64,000 nucleotides of DNA from an uncultured Azospirillum sp. (GCA_900542055.1 UQMA01000001.1:17655-81654), one strand, 5' to 3'; positions 40,509-50,372 are shown, counted from the stretch's first letter. The notes: a model not told the origin generated them from the sequence alone. Numbers and translations: made by a program.

Positions 40509-41084
40509 TTACTTCTTTTGCCATTGCATTAAAAATTCTTTTTCATTGGTAACATCATCTAATTGCTCACGGATGAAATCAAACTCATTTTGCTTATAAA
40601 ATTTGTAGGCAAGTTCATTTTTTTGATAAACCGATAATCTCAAACTATGATTCAATGATTTTGCATAATTCAGTAATTGCTTTCCAATTCCTTGCGCTCT
40701 GGCATCTCTTTGCACAAAGACGCCTGCGATAAATTCATCTTGCAAGCCTATAAAGCCCTTTATTTGGTTGGATTTTTCATCTTCATAAACATAAACCTTG
40801 CTTTGTGGCAGCATTTGCTTAACAAAATCATAGTTTTGTTGCCAATATTCCGATGCAATAAAATGATGTGCTTGCAAATTACCATCAAGCCATATCTGCA
40901 TCACCATGTCTAAATCTGTTATTTTCAGCGGTCGTATCATTTCCTTTGCGCCATCATACGGAAGTTCCATACTTGCGTTTGGCATCATAGTCTTTGCTGC
41001 TTTCACAGGTTTTACCAGAAATCTGTCGTCATAAATTCCGCCAATTACTTTGTCACGATAATAAATGATATATTCCCCCATCAT
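40509..41084 (-). CDS. GNAT acetyltransferase fused to a truncated TfoX N-terminal domain
   Basis: A 191-residue frame with two parts. Residues about 1-50 (MMGEYIIYYRDKVIGGIYDD, FLVKPVKAAKTMMPNASM, ELPYDGAKEM) are the later half of a TfoX N-terminal domain. Residues from about 51 (IRPLKITDLDMVMQIW) form a GNAT acetyltransferase with the acetyl-CoA loop VQRDARAQGIGKQLL and the C-terminal NELAYKFYKQNEF. The junction falls at an ATG shared by both families, so the ATG in GAKEM|IRPL is probably the original GNAT start. The missing TfoX start lies upstream in another frame (41081-41158). The product may be only a GNAT enzyme; its substrate is unknown. Confidence 0.7.
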   Translation of the reverse strand: MMGEYIIYYRDKVIGGIYDDRFLVKPVKAAKTMMPNASMELPYDGAKEMIRPLKITDLDMVMQIWLDGNLQAHHFIASEYWQQNYDFVKQMLPQSKVYVYEDEKSNQIKGFIGLQDEFIAGVFVQRDARAQGIGKQLLNYAKSLNHSLRLSVYQKNELAYKFYKQNEFDFIREQLDDVTNEKEFLMQWQKK

Positions 41085-41158
41085 GCCCGATAGGAAACTT
41101 CATTCAATTCTGACAGTTGGTCAACTATAAAATCCAAGAATTCTTTGCTTGATGCCAT
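41081..41158 (-). pseudogene. TfoX N-terminal remnant, out of frame with the GNAT fusion
   Basis: Twenty-five codons (MASSKEFLDFIVDQLSELNEVSYRA) match the first part of TfoX-type competence regulators and carry their own GAGGAA ribosome-binding site (ending near 41162). They end at a TGA that overlaps the ATGATG of the next frame. Aligning the two frames shows that a single base is missing (CGG GC_ ATG ATG), so a one-base deletion explains the break, although translation could still restart at the overlap. A sequencing error is the other explanation. Confidence 0.6.
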
Positions 41159-41265
41159 TATTTTCCTCATTTTGAGAGTAATATTAAGGCAATTTTGGTT
41201 AAAAAAGACATAAATTGGCTGTAAAAAATCATAGTTTTGATTTTTGTAATTTACGAAAATCAATT

Positions 41266-41640
41266 TTATTTTTTCCGTTGGAACATGTTTTTTTCATCAT
41301 TGTATAAAAATCGGTGGTAGAAGATTTTTCCACGATAAATGTAAGCGATGCGGGTGGACGTATCGCCGTGCGAAATTCGGTAGTGGATTAGCAGAAAGCC
41401 CTTATAAATAAAGCCTTTCTCCCATAAAGTTATTAAATCACCAAGGGGTATTTTATCAATTTTGTAACTGAAATACGGGCAAGCAAATAAATTTATTACA
41501 AATCCCGTAACTATGAAATTTGTGCATGTTTTGCGCCGAAAATGCTCCCAAAATGATGTTACGAAAAAGCATATTTCAAATATTAAAGAGATGTTAGAAA
41601 AAGATAGAGTCTTTAAGTAGTATATTGTTTGTCTTCGCAA
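41266..41640 (-). CDS. Doubtful hypothetical protein
   Basis: A 124-residue frame with a hydrophobic first half and a basic C-terminal end (NDEKNMFQRKK). No family is recognised and no ribosome-binding site is evident at its start. The later half, KIDKIPLGDLITLWEKGFIYKGFLLIHYR, reads like a folded domain, so a truncated gene remnant is possible. It lies between the TfoX/GNAT remnant and a GC-rich block with no genes, in an accessory segment. It could also be spurious. Confidence 0.3.
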   Translation of the reverse strand: MRRQTIYYLKTLSFSNISLIFEICFFVTSFWEHFRRKTCTNFIVTGFVINLFACPYFSYKIDKIPLGDLITLWEKGFIYKGFLLIHYRISHGDTSTRIAYIYRGKIFYHRFLYNDEKNMFQRKK

Positions 41641-41755
41641 TGGGATTGGCTTTGCCGCTACGTCCTCGCTCGGCGTTGCCTCACCGGCGTACTACCGTTC
41701 TCCTCTCGCCCCTTGTCGACCCCACTTTTTCGTGGCTCCTTATCCCGCCACTCCT
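41641..41755. other. GC-rich non-coding block of unknown nature
   Basis: About 115 bases are visibly richer in G and C than anything around, without a convincing open frame. It contains a CCAC-ttttt-cGTGG hairpin (about 41723-41735). It ends at the terminator hairpin that precedes tRNA-Gly. It may be a remnant of transferred DNA or an unrecognised RNA gene. Confidence 0.3.
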
Positions 41756-41762
41756 AATAACA

Positions 41763-41793
41763 AAAAAGGCTACCTTTCGGTAACCTTCTTTTA
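41763..41793. terminator. Terminator-like hairpin next to tRNA-Gly
   Basis: AAAAAAGGctACC-tttc-GGTAACCTTCTTTT has a stem with small bulges and A/T runs on both sides, directly downstream of the leftward tRNA-Gly. Confidence 0.6.
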
Positions 41794-41797
41794 TTAT

Positions 41798-41872
41798 TGG
41801 AGCGGGTGAAGGGATTCGAACCCTCGACATCAACCTTGGCAAGGTTGCGCTCTACCCCTGAGCTACGCCCGC
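41798..41872 (-). tRNA. tRNA-Gly (anticodon GCC)
   Basis: Reading leftward: acceptor strand GCGGGCG with 3' strand CACCCGC, D arm AGCTCAGGGGTAGAGC, anticodon stem CAACC/GGTTG with loop TTGCCAA (anticodon GCC), T arm GGGTTCGAATCCC, discriminator T and encoded CCA. The acceptor stem has an unpaired C6-A67 position. It decodes GGC and GGU. Confidence 0.93.
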
Positions 41873-41984
41873 ATCGTTAGAACGAGTTATTTAATAGCAT
41901 ATACAAAAAATTTTGCAAGTATTTTTTTCATATTTTTTATATTTTTTTGCTCTTTTAAAATAATGCCATTTTCATTTATATAAA

Positions 41985-42024
41985 AAATCCCCGAACTGCA
42001 AACAATTCGGGGACTTTTTTTATA
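41985..42024 (-). terminator. groEL terminator
   Basis: AAAAATCCCCGAA-ctgcaaaca-ATTCGGGGACTTTTT-type hairpin immediately downstream of groEL, with A and T runs on its sides. Confidence 0.85.
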
Positions 42025-42033
42025 AAAGACCGG

Positions 42034-43695
<1,662 letters not shown>

Positions 43696-43983
43696 TTATT
43701 CAACTATACCCAACAAATCAGACTCTTTAACAATAAGTCTGTCTTCGCCATTGATTTTAACTTCTGTTCCGCCCCATTTAGCAAACAAAACATGATCTCC
43801 GACTTTAACTGTCATCGGAATAATTTTGCCGTCTTCAGTGCGGGCACCAGTGCCGACAGCTTCAACAATACCTTCAGAAGGTTTTTCTTTAGCCGTATCC
43901 GGAATAATAATTCCACCGGCAGTTTTATTTACTTCTTCAAGTCTTTTGACCAAAACACGGTCATATAACGGTCTGATATTCAT
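43696..43983 (-). CDS. groES: Co-chaperonin GroES
   Basis: The lid of the GroEL chamber. The signature [15 protein letters not shown], the mobile loop [19 protein letters not shown] (seen in parts) and the closing [14 protein letters not shown] are present. Length (95) is normal. It is the first gene of the groESL operon and is preceded by an AAGAGGAG ribosome-binding site. Its upstream region lacks a CIRCE repeat but carries the CTTGAC-N17-CTAACT pair. Confidence 0.98.
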   Translation of the reverse strand: MNIRPLYDRVLVKRLEEVNKTAGGIIIPDTAKEKPSEGIVEAVGTGARTEDGKIIPMTVKVGDHVLFAKWGGTEVKINGEDRLIVKESDLLGIVE

Positions 43984-44017
43984 AACCTTTAACTCCTCTT
44001 AAATTTTTCTATACTTT

Positions 44018-44046
44018 AGTTAGTGATTGATTTTTTCAAAGTCAAG
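44018..44046 (-). promoter_or_regulatory. Candidate heat-shock-type promoter of groESL
   Basis: Minus strand CTTGAC (44046-44041), 17 bases, CTAACT (44023-44018), about 35 bases before groES. The same layout precedes grpE and dnaJ. No CIRCE palindrome is present, so an HrcA repressor is not suggested here. Confidence 0.6.
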
Positions 44047-44055
44047 TTTACAGGC

Positions 44056-44088
44056 AAAAAAAATGCCGGAAAAATTTCCGGCATTTTA
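44056..44088 (-). terminator. Terminator of the ion channel gene
   Basis: AAAAAATGCCGGAAA-aat-TTTCCGGCATTTT is a perfect hairpin just downstream of the channel gene and upstream of the groESL promoter. Confidence 0.88.
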
Positions 44089-44098
44089 TCTTTGCAAA

Positions 44099-44815
44099 TT
44101 AAAGCTCTGAACGCACCTTAAATTCTTTTTTGACCATAACCGCAATAACACTCAAAATAAAACTGATTATCAGCAAAAAAGAAATCATAACAAAAATAAA
44201 AAAGAATATCCAGGAATACGGATAAAGATGCATAACCGGACGCGCTATTGTCGAAGCCCAGCCGTCCAAAGTAAAAATTTGCACCAAACTGAAAACAGCA
44301 GACCACAAATCTTCAAAAGCAGGTATGTCATCACCGAACATAGCCACCGACATCACGCCGAACACATAAACAAACACGCCCGAAACAACTGTCATTGCCA
44401 TAAAATTAGGCAATATAGATATCATTATATTAATAATGCTCTTCAACGGTTTAAAATGGCTGACATAGCGCAGCAACCGGAACAAACGGAATGTACGTAA
44501 AATTATAAAACAACTGGCCACAGGCATAGATGAAACGGCAATTACGCTCAAATCAAACACATTCCAGCCCGATTTAAAAAAGCGCGGACCGTAAGCATAC
44601 ATTTTCAAGAGCATTTCCATAATAAAAATAGCCATACAAAGCTTATCGAGCAAAAACATCGTTTTCATAAAATCAATATTATAAAAACCGATGGTTAGCA
44701 TGCCCAAAGCAATTGCATCCATACATATAACAAACATTATCAAGTAGTCAAAATTATTGCCTTCAACTACTTTTCGAGCTTTTGAACGTTCTTCTGCAAT
44801 ATCAATAATTCCCAT
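44099..44815 (-). CDS. Bacterial voltage-gated cation channel (NaChBac/NavAb-like)
   Basis: A 238-residue, six-helix single-domain channel of the bacterial Nav family that forms tetramers in the inner membrane. S4 carries regular arginines (Arg107, 110, 113, 116 in ILRTFRLFRLLR). The pore loop reads FTLDGWAS (Thr182 to Ser188), where NaChBac has TLESWAS. Asp replaces the filter Glu and Gly replaces the following Ser. This could change ion preference toward calcium; a glycine here is also known in the prokaryotic calcium channel CavMr, as I recall. The C-terminal coiled coil of many Nav channels is short or absent. It pairs with the prepilin peptidase gene 14 bases upstream. Confidence 0.92.
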   Translation of the reverse strand: MGIIDIAEERSKARKVVEGNNFDYLIMFVICMDAIALGMLTIGFYNIDFMKTMFLLDKLCMAIFIMEMLLKMYAYGPRFFKSGWNVFDLSVIAVSSMPVASCFIILRTFRLFRLLRYVSHFKPLKSIINIMISILPNFMAMTVVSGVFVYVFGVMSVAMFGDDIPAFEDLWSAVFSLVQIFTLDGWASTIARPVMHLYPYSWIFFFIFVMISFLLIISFILSVIAVMVKKEFKVRSEL

Positions 44816-44829
44816 TTCAGCCCCCTAAA

Positions 44830-45498
44830 TTAAAAAATAAAAAACAAGACCATACCAGCGGCAACAGCCAAAGCCGGTCCGAAAGCTCCGGCTTTTTGGC
44901 GTTTGACAATAGAATATACGCCGAATAGCAAGCATGAAAGCAAAATCGTGTAAAGAAGTCCTTCAACACCGAGCCAAGCTCCTATTGCTGACAAAAGTTT
45001 TATATCTCCGCCGCCAAAAGCTTCTGTACTGCGCCACAGCATCAATAAAGTTGCTATAACCGGAATAACATAACCGGCCAAAGCCGCTACTGAGCTTTCA
45101 AACGGACTCAAAAAAGGATGAAATGAAGCCGCAAAAACAAAACCGCAAATCAACAGCGGCACCGTTAATATATCCGGCAGCAACAAAATTTTACAATCGA
45201 TTTCAGTAAGCAATATCAGTGTCCAAATAAAACCGAGCCACCACCAGACATTTTCGTTTTCTAAACGATACAAAAACAACGCCGTCGTCAATGCCGTAAC
45301 TAAAGCATACAAAAAACTGCGCATTTGGTATGCTTTTAATAGTTTTCTATATTTATCGTTTCGCCGATTTGATGTTTTGTTTTTTTTCACCAAGCGATAA
45401 AGAGCATAAGCCGGAGTTGCTGGCATAAATTTTGCAAACCGCCGCGCCATATACGGCACCAAAGCCCCGAATAAAAATCCTGTAAAAATATAAATCAT
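44830..45498 (-). CDS. Prepilin peptidase (A24 family)
   Basis: An aspartic membrane protease that removes leader peptides from type IV pilins and type II pseudopilins. Two catalytic aspartates are visible: Asp101 in LLTEIDCKILLLPD and the GGGDIKLL motif near residue 168. It has about seven hydrophobic segments. It lacks the cysteine-rich N-terminal methyltransferase domain of PilD, but starts with a shortened GALVPYMARR segment. It is not adjacent to pilin genes. The PilT-like ATPase at 10641 could belong to the same dispersed system. It lies 14 bases upstream of the channel gene; the two may share a transcript by chance. Confidence 0.85.
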   Translation of the reverse strand: MIYIFTGFLFGALVPYMARRFAKFMPATPAYALYRLVKKNKTSNRRNDKYRKLLKAYQMRSFLYALVTALTTALFLYRLENENVWWWLGFIWTLILLTEIDCKILLLPDILTVPLLICGFVFAASFHPFLSPFESSVAALAGYVIPVIATLLMLWRSTEAFGGGDIKLLSAIGAWLGVEGLLYTILLSCLLFGVYSIVKRQKAGAFGPALAVAAGMVLFFIF

Positions 45499-45561
45499 TG
45501 TTATACCGTAAAAATTATTATATTTTACTTTATAATAACAAAGACTAACAAATACTTAAAA

Positions 45562-46266
45562 TTATTTAATCAAATTCCAAAATTCAGCTAAATTTGAAGC
45601 GCTGAGATAAGGATTGCAAACTTTTTCTTCACCCAAAGTAAATGGCCCTGCCGGCAATCCCTGAGCTAGACGGCGTTTAGCTTTTTCGGCATAAATCTGC
45701 GCGGGCAGCCCGTTAAGTGAATATAAGCCATAAGCCGTATATTCATGCCCGGGGTAAAACAAAACATCATCAGGCAATTTTTTTATTTTCTGCAAAGTAT
45801 GCCACATTTGTTCCGGCGTGCCTTCAAATAATCCGCCGATACTGAGATTAAACAATGTATCTCCCGTAAATAAAATTTTATCTTTTGGAAAATACCATAA
45901 AATGTGCCCGATGGTATGACCGTCAGCCTCAATAATTTTTGCTTGGCTGTCGCCCAAATCGAAAACATCTCCGTCGTCAAGACAAATATCCATTCCTTCA
46001 ATTCGTTTAGAATCAACCGCTGAACCGACAATTTTAGCATTATAAAGCTGTTTCAGTTCCAAATTGCCTTCAACATGGTCAAAATGATGATGCGTATTAA
46101 ATAAAAATTGCGGTTTAACGTTTTGTTTTTTGCACTCGGCAATTATCGGAACAGCTTCTGATGCGTCTAAAACTGCTGCCGTTAAAGTGGAGCTATCCTG
46201 AAGCAGATAAGCATAGTTATCCATTTTTCCGGCGCGGCATAAAATAGGAGTAACTTTTAACATCAT
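45562..46266 (-). CDS. gloB: Hydroxyacylglutathione hydrolase (glyoxalase II)
   Basis: A metallo-beta-lactamase-fold thioesterase that hydrolyses S-lactoylglutathione, the last step of methylglyoxal detoxification. The THHHFDH motif is at residues 58-64, the later GHTIGHI, GDTLF and YPGHEYT motifs supply the other metal ligands and glyoxalase-type loop, and GGLFEGTPEQM is a family signature. Length (234) fits. Its start overlaps the stop of the bax-like gene by four bases, so it is at the end of the murJ-DUF2333-nfu-bax-gloB operon. Glyoxalase I is not in the window. Confidence 0.9.
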   Translation of the reverse strand: MMLKVTPILCRAGKMDNYAYLLQDSSTLTAAVLDASEAVPIIAECKKQNVKPQFLFNTHHHFDHVEGNLELKQLYNAKIVGSAVDSKRIEGMDICLDDGDVFDLGDSQAKIIEADGHTIGHILWYFPKDKILFTGDTLFNLSIGGLFEGTPEQMWHTLQKIKKLPDDVLFYPGHEYTAYGLYSLNGLPAQIYAEKAKRRLAQGLPAGPFTLGEEKVCNPYLSASNLAEFWNLIK

Positions 46267-47183
46267 TTTTTCTCCAGCACTTTAATGTTTCCTAAATGCG
46301 ATTCATCAATATTTATTAAATCATAAAAGGTCAAAATATAGGTAAGCAATCCCGCATAATTTTCCAACGGCGAACCGGTCACCATATTATAAACCGTTGT
46401 ACGTCCTTTCAATACCTGGTTATGCGCTCGCAATTGACGGCGGGAAATCCTGAAATGCTGAAAATTAATGTCGCTGTTGAGTTTCAAGGCGTAATCACGG
46501 ATAGACTCATATAAATTAGGATAAACGCGAATGCGATAACTGTCATCATCTTCGCCCGCTGGTTTAATGCCTTTATCAGTATACCAATCTTTGAGTTTAT
46601 ATAAAGAATTTCCCTTTTTGACTTCAACAGCCGTTCCCCAATTGCTTTCGGCTGCAGCCGTTGCAATTAAAAGAGCCGGCGGTATCTGATCAATTTTTTC
46701 AGCCAAGGCATTCAACAGAATATCAAAACGGTCACGGCCTTTCATACGAGTAAACACGTCATATTTTTTTGCCAAATTTTCAACTTTTTCTTTTTGCTTG
46801 GAATCCAGTTCTTTCCCTTTATCAAAAACTTCTTTTATTAAGATTAAATCTTGTCTTTCCAACGCAAGTTCTTCGTTTATTTTAAGCGTAAGCGGCGCCA
46901 ACACCATAATAAACAATTGATTGCGTTCATCTTTTGACTTTATTTTATCAAAATCTGCAGGCAGATGTTCCAGCATAAGCGGCGGAATAGTTTTTTCTTT
47001 ATTAATAACATTCACATAACCGTAATCTTGAAAAATTTTTTTCATTACAGCAACATTCAAATTATCCAGATACAAACCATCGGGACGCAAATCCATTTTA
47101 AGTTTTGGCGCAGCATTAACGCAAGCAATTCCAAACAATGCAAGCAAAAATACAGGCAAAAAGATTTTTTGTTTAATTTTCAT
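46263..47183 (-). CDS. Bax-type glucosaminidase domain protein
   Basis: A secreted murein hydrolase-like protein (GH73-type glucosaminidase, the family of E. coli Bax). The signal peptide starts at MKIKQKIFLPVFLLALFGIA, supporting the start at 47183 rather than the longer frame at 47234. The later domain has the catalytic-type motif LLIATAAAESNWGTAVEVKKGNSLYK (seen in parts), with the glutamate in AAAESNWG, and a conserved YNMVTGSPLENYAGLLTYI-like end. It probably trims peptidoglycan during growth. It overlaps nfu by 11 bases and gloB by four, so it belongs to that operon. Confidence 0.85.
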   Translation of the reverse strand: MKIKQKIFLPVFLLALFGIACVNAAPKLKMDLRPDGLYLDNLNVAVMKKIFQDYGYVNVINKEKTIPPLMLEHLPADFDKIKSKDERNQLFIMVLAPLTLKINEELALERQDLILIKEVFDKGKELDSKQKEKVENLAKKYDVFTRMKGRDRFDILLNALAEKIDQIPPALLIATAAAESNWGTAVEVKKGNSLYKLKDWYTDKGIKPAGEDDDSYRIRVYPNLYESIRDYALKLNSDINFQHFRISRRQLRAHNQVLKGRTTVYNMVTGSPLENYAGLLTYILTFYDLINIDESHLGNIKVLEKK

Positions 47184-47709
47184 ATTTTTCCACGGCTTTA
47201 ACTTCTGGTATATAATTTCGAATAATTTTTTCAACTCCGTCTTTCAACGTTCTTTGCGCATACGGACAACCAACGCATTTTCCCTGCAATTCAACATAGA
47301 CTATACCATTTTCTATTTTTTTTACAGCAATATCTCCGCCGTCTTTTTGAATAGCCGGTCGAATTCTGGCGTTCAGCAGTCCGTTGATTTTATGTTCCAG
47401 CTCTTCAGCGCTCATAGTTTTATTTTCCAAAACTATTTCTTGTCCGGAAATTAAAAAATCCATAATTTCAGCTAAAATCTGCGGTTTTAAAATATCCCAA
47501 GAACCGCTGTCATTTTTAGTAACAGAAATACAATCAGGTGTAATCATCACCGATTTTATATCACCTAGATCAAACAAATTTTCAGCCAAAGGAGAACGAC
47601 GGATTGACTTTGCATCGCTGTATTCGCTGCTGTTTTTAATATCTAATTTTTTTTCAGGATAAAAATGCATAAGATTATTATCCGATGACATTTGCGTTTC
47701 AATTCGCAT
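47173..47709 (-). CDS. Nfu-type iron-sulfur cluster carrier (NifU family)
   Basis: Carries a [4Fe-4S] cluster for apoprotein maturation. After an Nfu N-terminal scaffold domain, the C-terminal NifU domain shows KINGLLNARIRPAIQKDGGDI and the cluster motif KCVGCPYA with Cys145 and Cys148. The start at 47709 (MRIETQ) is preceded by GGAG about nine bases before; the frame begins five codons earlier at 47724. Alphaproteobacteria usually have an Nfu of this two-domain form. It overlaps DUF2333 upstream by 11 bases and the bax-like gene downstream. Confidence 0.9.
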   Translation of the reverse strand: MRIETQMSSDNNLMHFYPEKKLDIKNSSEYSDAKSIRRSPLAENLFDLGDIKSVMITPDCISVTKNDSGSWDILKPQILAEIMDFLISGQEIVLENKTMSAEELEHKINGLLNARIRPAIQKDGGDIAVKKIENGIVYVELQGKCVGCPYAQRTLKDGVEKIIRNYIPEVKAVEKYEN

Positions 47710-48703
47710 TTTGTTTTTCTCCATTTAAATGCATATTAACTTTCATAAGTAAATTTTCCGCTTTTAAAACATAATAACCCAAACTTGTTAAATGATTAGC
47801 TTTAAATTTTGCTTCCAACTCGCCGTTAACAACCACATTTGGATTAATTTCAACGCTGTTTTGCAGCGACCGCAGCATCGTCGTCCATTCCGAATACAAA
47901 TTTTCAGCCATTAACACCTGTTTAAAATCGCGTCCTATTTTTCGCAAAACCATCATATACGCATAAATCCGCCCTTGATTGAAATAAAAAACGTCATCAG
48001 CTTTACTGTCAAACCAACTGTTTCCACCTTCTCTGACTTCCGTTTCAATACTTAAAATTGCTTTATCCAAACCTCTGATAACTGCTTTATTTATGTCAAA
48101 AAGATTATTTGCGCTATGATTCCAAAAACACTTTTCCTCTTTCAGAGCCGTATTGACATCTTTCAGATATTTGCGAGCCTTTCTGTACTGACTTGAAGAC
48201 GAAGGAGCGGTTTTTAGTTTGTTATCGGGAGCAAACAGCCAAACATTCCCTGGATATGCCAGCAACTGTGCGCTTTCATTCAGTTCCGCTATGTTTTTAT
48301 CATTTTCAAGGCATTGAATTTGATGTGATAAAACTTTTATTATATCTGAAATTCCTTTAATAATTCCAGTTTGGAAATTAGGCATATTATCCAAACTGGA
48401 AGCCGGAAACAAAAAAGGCAGATTTGCACTCCAAATATGCTCATTAACTTCACGATTAATTAAATAAGCTGCCATTTCTAATCCTTCGGACTGCGATGAA
48501 TCTAAATACGCAAAATCATAATCCGGAGTACGATCTATTTTTTCACTGACTATTCCACCCAAAGGATAATACAGAGTAACCACAAGTAAAATTGTTCCGA
48601 TAAAAGCTTTCGGCCATGAATTAAACAATTTTTTTATCAAAGCAAAACATTTAGATAATAAAATCATTATAAATTTAAATATTTGCAAAAAATATTGTTT
48701 CAT
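47699..48703 (-). CDS. DUF2333 family membrane-anchored protein
   Basis: A protein of about 334 residues with a membrane segment near the N-terminus (FIGTILLVVTLYYPLGG, around residues 37-53) and a periplasmic domain. The stretches SEGLEMAAYLINREVNEH, PFLFPASSLDNMPNFQTGI and SSQYRKARKYLKDVN match the DUF2333 family as I know it, which has no assigned function but is widely kept in alphaproteobacteria. The start at 48703 (MKQYFLQIF) overlaps the murJ stop (TCAT/ATGA) and is the best choice. The linkage to murJ suggests a role in envelope or peptidoglycan assembly; that is inference. Confidence 0.78.
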   Translation of the reverse strand: MKQYFLQIFKFIMILLSKCFALIKKLFNSWPKAFIGTILLVVTLYYPLGGIVSEKIDRTPDYDFAYLDSSQSEGLEMAAYLINREVNEHIWSANLPFLFPASSLDNMPNFQTGIIKGISDIIKVLSHQIQCLENDKNIAELNESAQLLAYPGNVWLFAPDNKLKTAPSSSSQYRKARKYLKDVNTALKEEKCFWNHSANNLFDINKAVIRGLDKAILSIETEVREGGNSWFDSKADDVFYFNQGRIYAYMMVLRKIGRDFKQVLMAENLYSEWTTMLRSLQNSVEINPNVVVNGELEAKFKANHLTSLGYYVLKAENLLMKVNMHLNGEKQNAN

Positions 48704-50280
48704 TTGGATCTCCTTTTTCGCAAAGCTCGTTTTATAAAAGCAAAAACATCTGTTACACCGCATAATTTTATGAGAAACAAGAACAAAATACCACCCAAAG
48801 AACATATCACGCCTAAAAGCAGCAATTTAGCTATTGTTGAAAAACTCAACCAGTCTTCAAATAAAAATTCTATTCCTTCTTTTTCAATATACAGAAAAAC
48901 GCCCATTATAAAAGAACATCCTATTATCTTGGCGATTCTCGAGCATAAATCTGCTGAAAAGCACCAATATTTTCTTTTTTTCAAACCATGGACATATTGA
49001 TAAAAAGATACAAAAGCCGCCAAAGTTGTCGCCGCTGCTATACCTACGTGTCCGAATGGTTTCATAAGCAACAAAGCAAACAACAAATTTGCAAAAAGCA
49101 CAACTACGCTATATTTAACCGGAGTTTTAGTGTCACAGCGTGCAAAAAAATTAGGAGTCATAGCTTTAACCATTACATAAACAGGCAAACCAACGGCATA
49201 GGCAATAACTGCTTTTGCCGTCATCACTGTTTGCAAGGTTCCAAATTTACCATGTTGAAACAAAATATTGACAAGAGGCGTTGCCAACACAATCATTATT
49301 ACCGCCGCCGGTATTGACATCAAAGCGCCATATTCTATTGCCTTATCCTGTGTCTGATTCGCTTCAGAAATTTGTCCGGCTTTTAGTTGTTTTGACAATA
49401 TCGGCAGCAAAGCAACTCCAATAGCTGCTCCAACGACGCCTAAAGGCAATTGCTGCAATCTGTTCGCGTAATACAACCAAGAAATAGCTCCGGTTCCAAC
49501 CAGCGAAACCAAAATAGTGTCAACCATCATATTAATCTGATAAATTCCAGCGCCGAACACGCCCGGAGCAATACGTTTAAATAGTATTTTTATTTCATTG
49601 GATTTCATTAAGTTTAAAACATCTTTTTGCGGATAAATAAAGACATCTTGTCTTTTTAGAAAATAGTGCAGCCATATAACTTCCAGCACTCCGGCAGCAG
49701 GAATTCCCAAAGCAATGCGATAAGCCGGCGTTGCAATAAAAGGCATAAGAACAAAAACCGAAGCAATCATAGTCAGATTCAATATAACGGGAGCAGCTGC
49801 CGGAGCAGCAAACTTGTTTAGCGAGTTTAATATGCCTGATTGGAAAGAAACTAATGAAATTAGTAACAAAAAAGGAAATGTAATTCTTGACAAAAAAACG
49901 GCTAATTTTATTTTTTCTGCATCATCTGAAAATCCCGGAGCCAAAAACATAACTACTACCGGCATCAATATTTCCATAATTAGCACAAACACCCCGACAA
50001 ACAAAGCCAAAACTGAAATTGCCTGCGCTGCGAATTTAATGGCGTTTTCTTTACCGTTACCGACTAATTTTTGTGAAAAAATCGGAACAAAAGCCGCCGT
50101 AAAAGCCCCCTCTGCAAAAAGACTTCTAAATAAATTCGGTAATTTAAAAGCTACAAAAAAAGCATCGGAAACAGCTCCTGCCCCCAAATAATTTGCAAGA
50201 ACGACATCGCGGAAAAAGCCTGTAATTCTGCTGATTAGGGTCCAACCGCCAAATGTTGTTATAGATTTCAATAAAGACAT
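48700..50280 (-). CDS. murJ: Lipid II flippase MurJ
   Basis: Moves the peptidoglycan precursor lipid II across the inner membrane. A 526-residue, 14-helix MviN-type protein. The N-terminal segment FGGWTLISRITGFFRDVVLANYLGAGAVSDAFFVAFKLPNLFRSLFAEGAF (seen in parts) is the signature. The start at 50280 (MSLLKSITTFG) fits the family; a longer frame extends upstream but lacks conservation. It is the first gene of murJ-DUF2333-nfu-bax-gloB, all overlapping or nearly so. An AGAGAAGAA ribosome-binding region precedes it. Confidence 0.96.
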   Translation of the reverse strand: MSLLKSITTFGGWTLISRITGFFRDVVLANYLGAGAVSDAFFVAFKLPNLFRSLFAEGAFTAAFVPIFSQKLVGNGKENAIKFAAQAISVLALFVGVFVLIMEILMPVVVMFLAPGFSDDAEKIKLAVFLSRITFPFLLLISLVSFQSGILNSLNKFAAPAAAPVILNLTMIASVFVLMPFIATPAYRIALGIPAAGVLEVIWLHYFLKRQDVFIYPQKDVLNLMKSNEIKILFKRIAPGVFGAGIYQINMMVDTILVSLVGTGAISWLYYANRLQQLPLGVVGAAIGVALLPILSKQLKAGQISEANQTQDKAIEYGALMSIPAAVIMIVLATPLVNILFQHGKFGTLQTVMTAKAVIAYAVGLPVYVMVKAMTPNFFARCDTKTPVKYSVVVLFANLLFALLLMKPFGHVGIAAATTLAAFVSFYQYVHGLKKRKYWCFSADLCSRIAKIIGCSFIMGVFLYIEKEGIEFLFEDWLSFSTIAKLLLLGVICSLGGILFLFLIKLCGVTDVFAFIKRALRKRRSK

Positions 50281-50372
50281 TTTCTTCTCTGGACAAATTA
50301 TCAAAACAAAGGCATTATATGCCACAAAACAGAATAAATCCAACCGATTTTTGAATTAACTGCATTTTTTTA

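Noticed and set aside
43984..44055. CIRCE element upstream of groESL
   Set aside because: The TTAGCACTC-N9-GAGTGCTAA palindrome is not present between groES and the channel gene.
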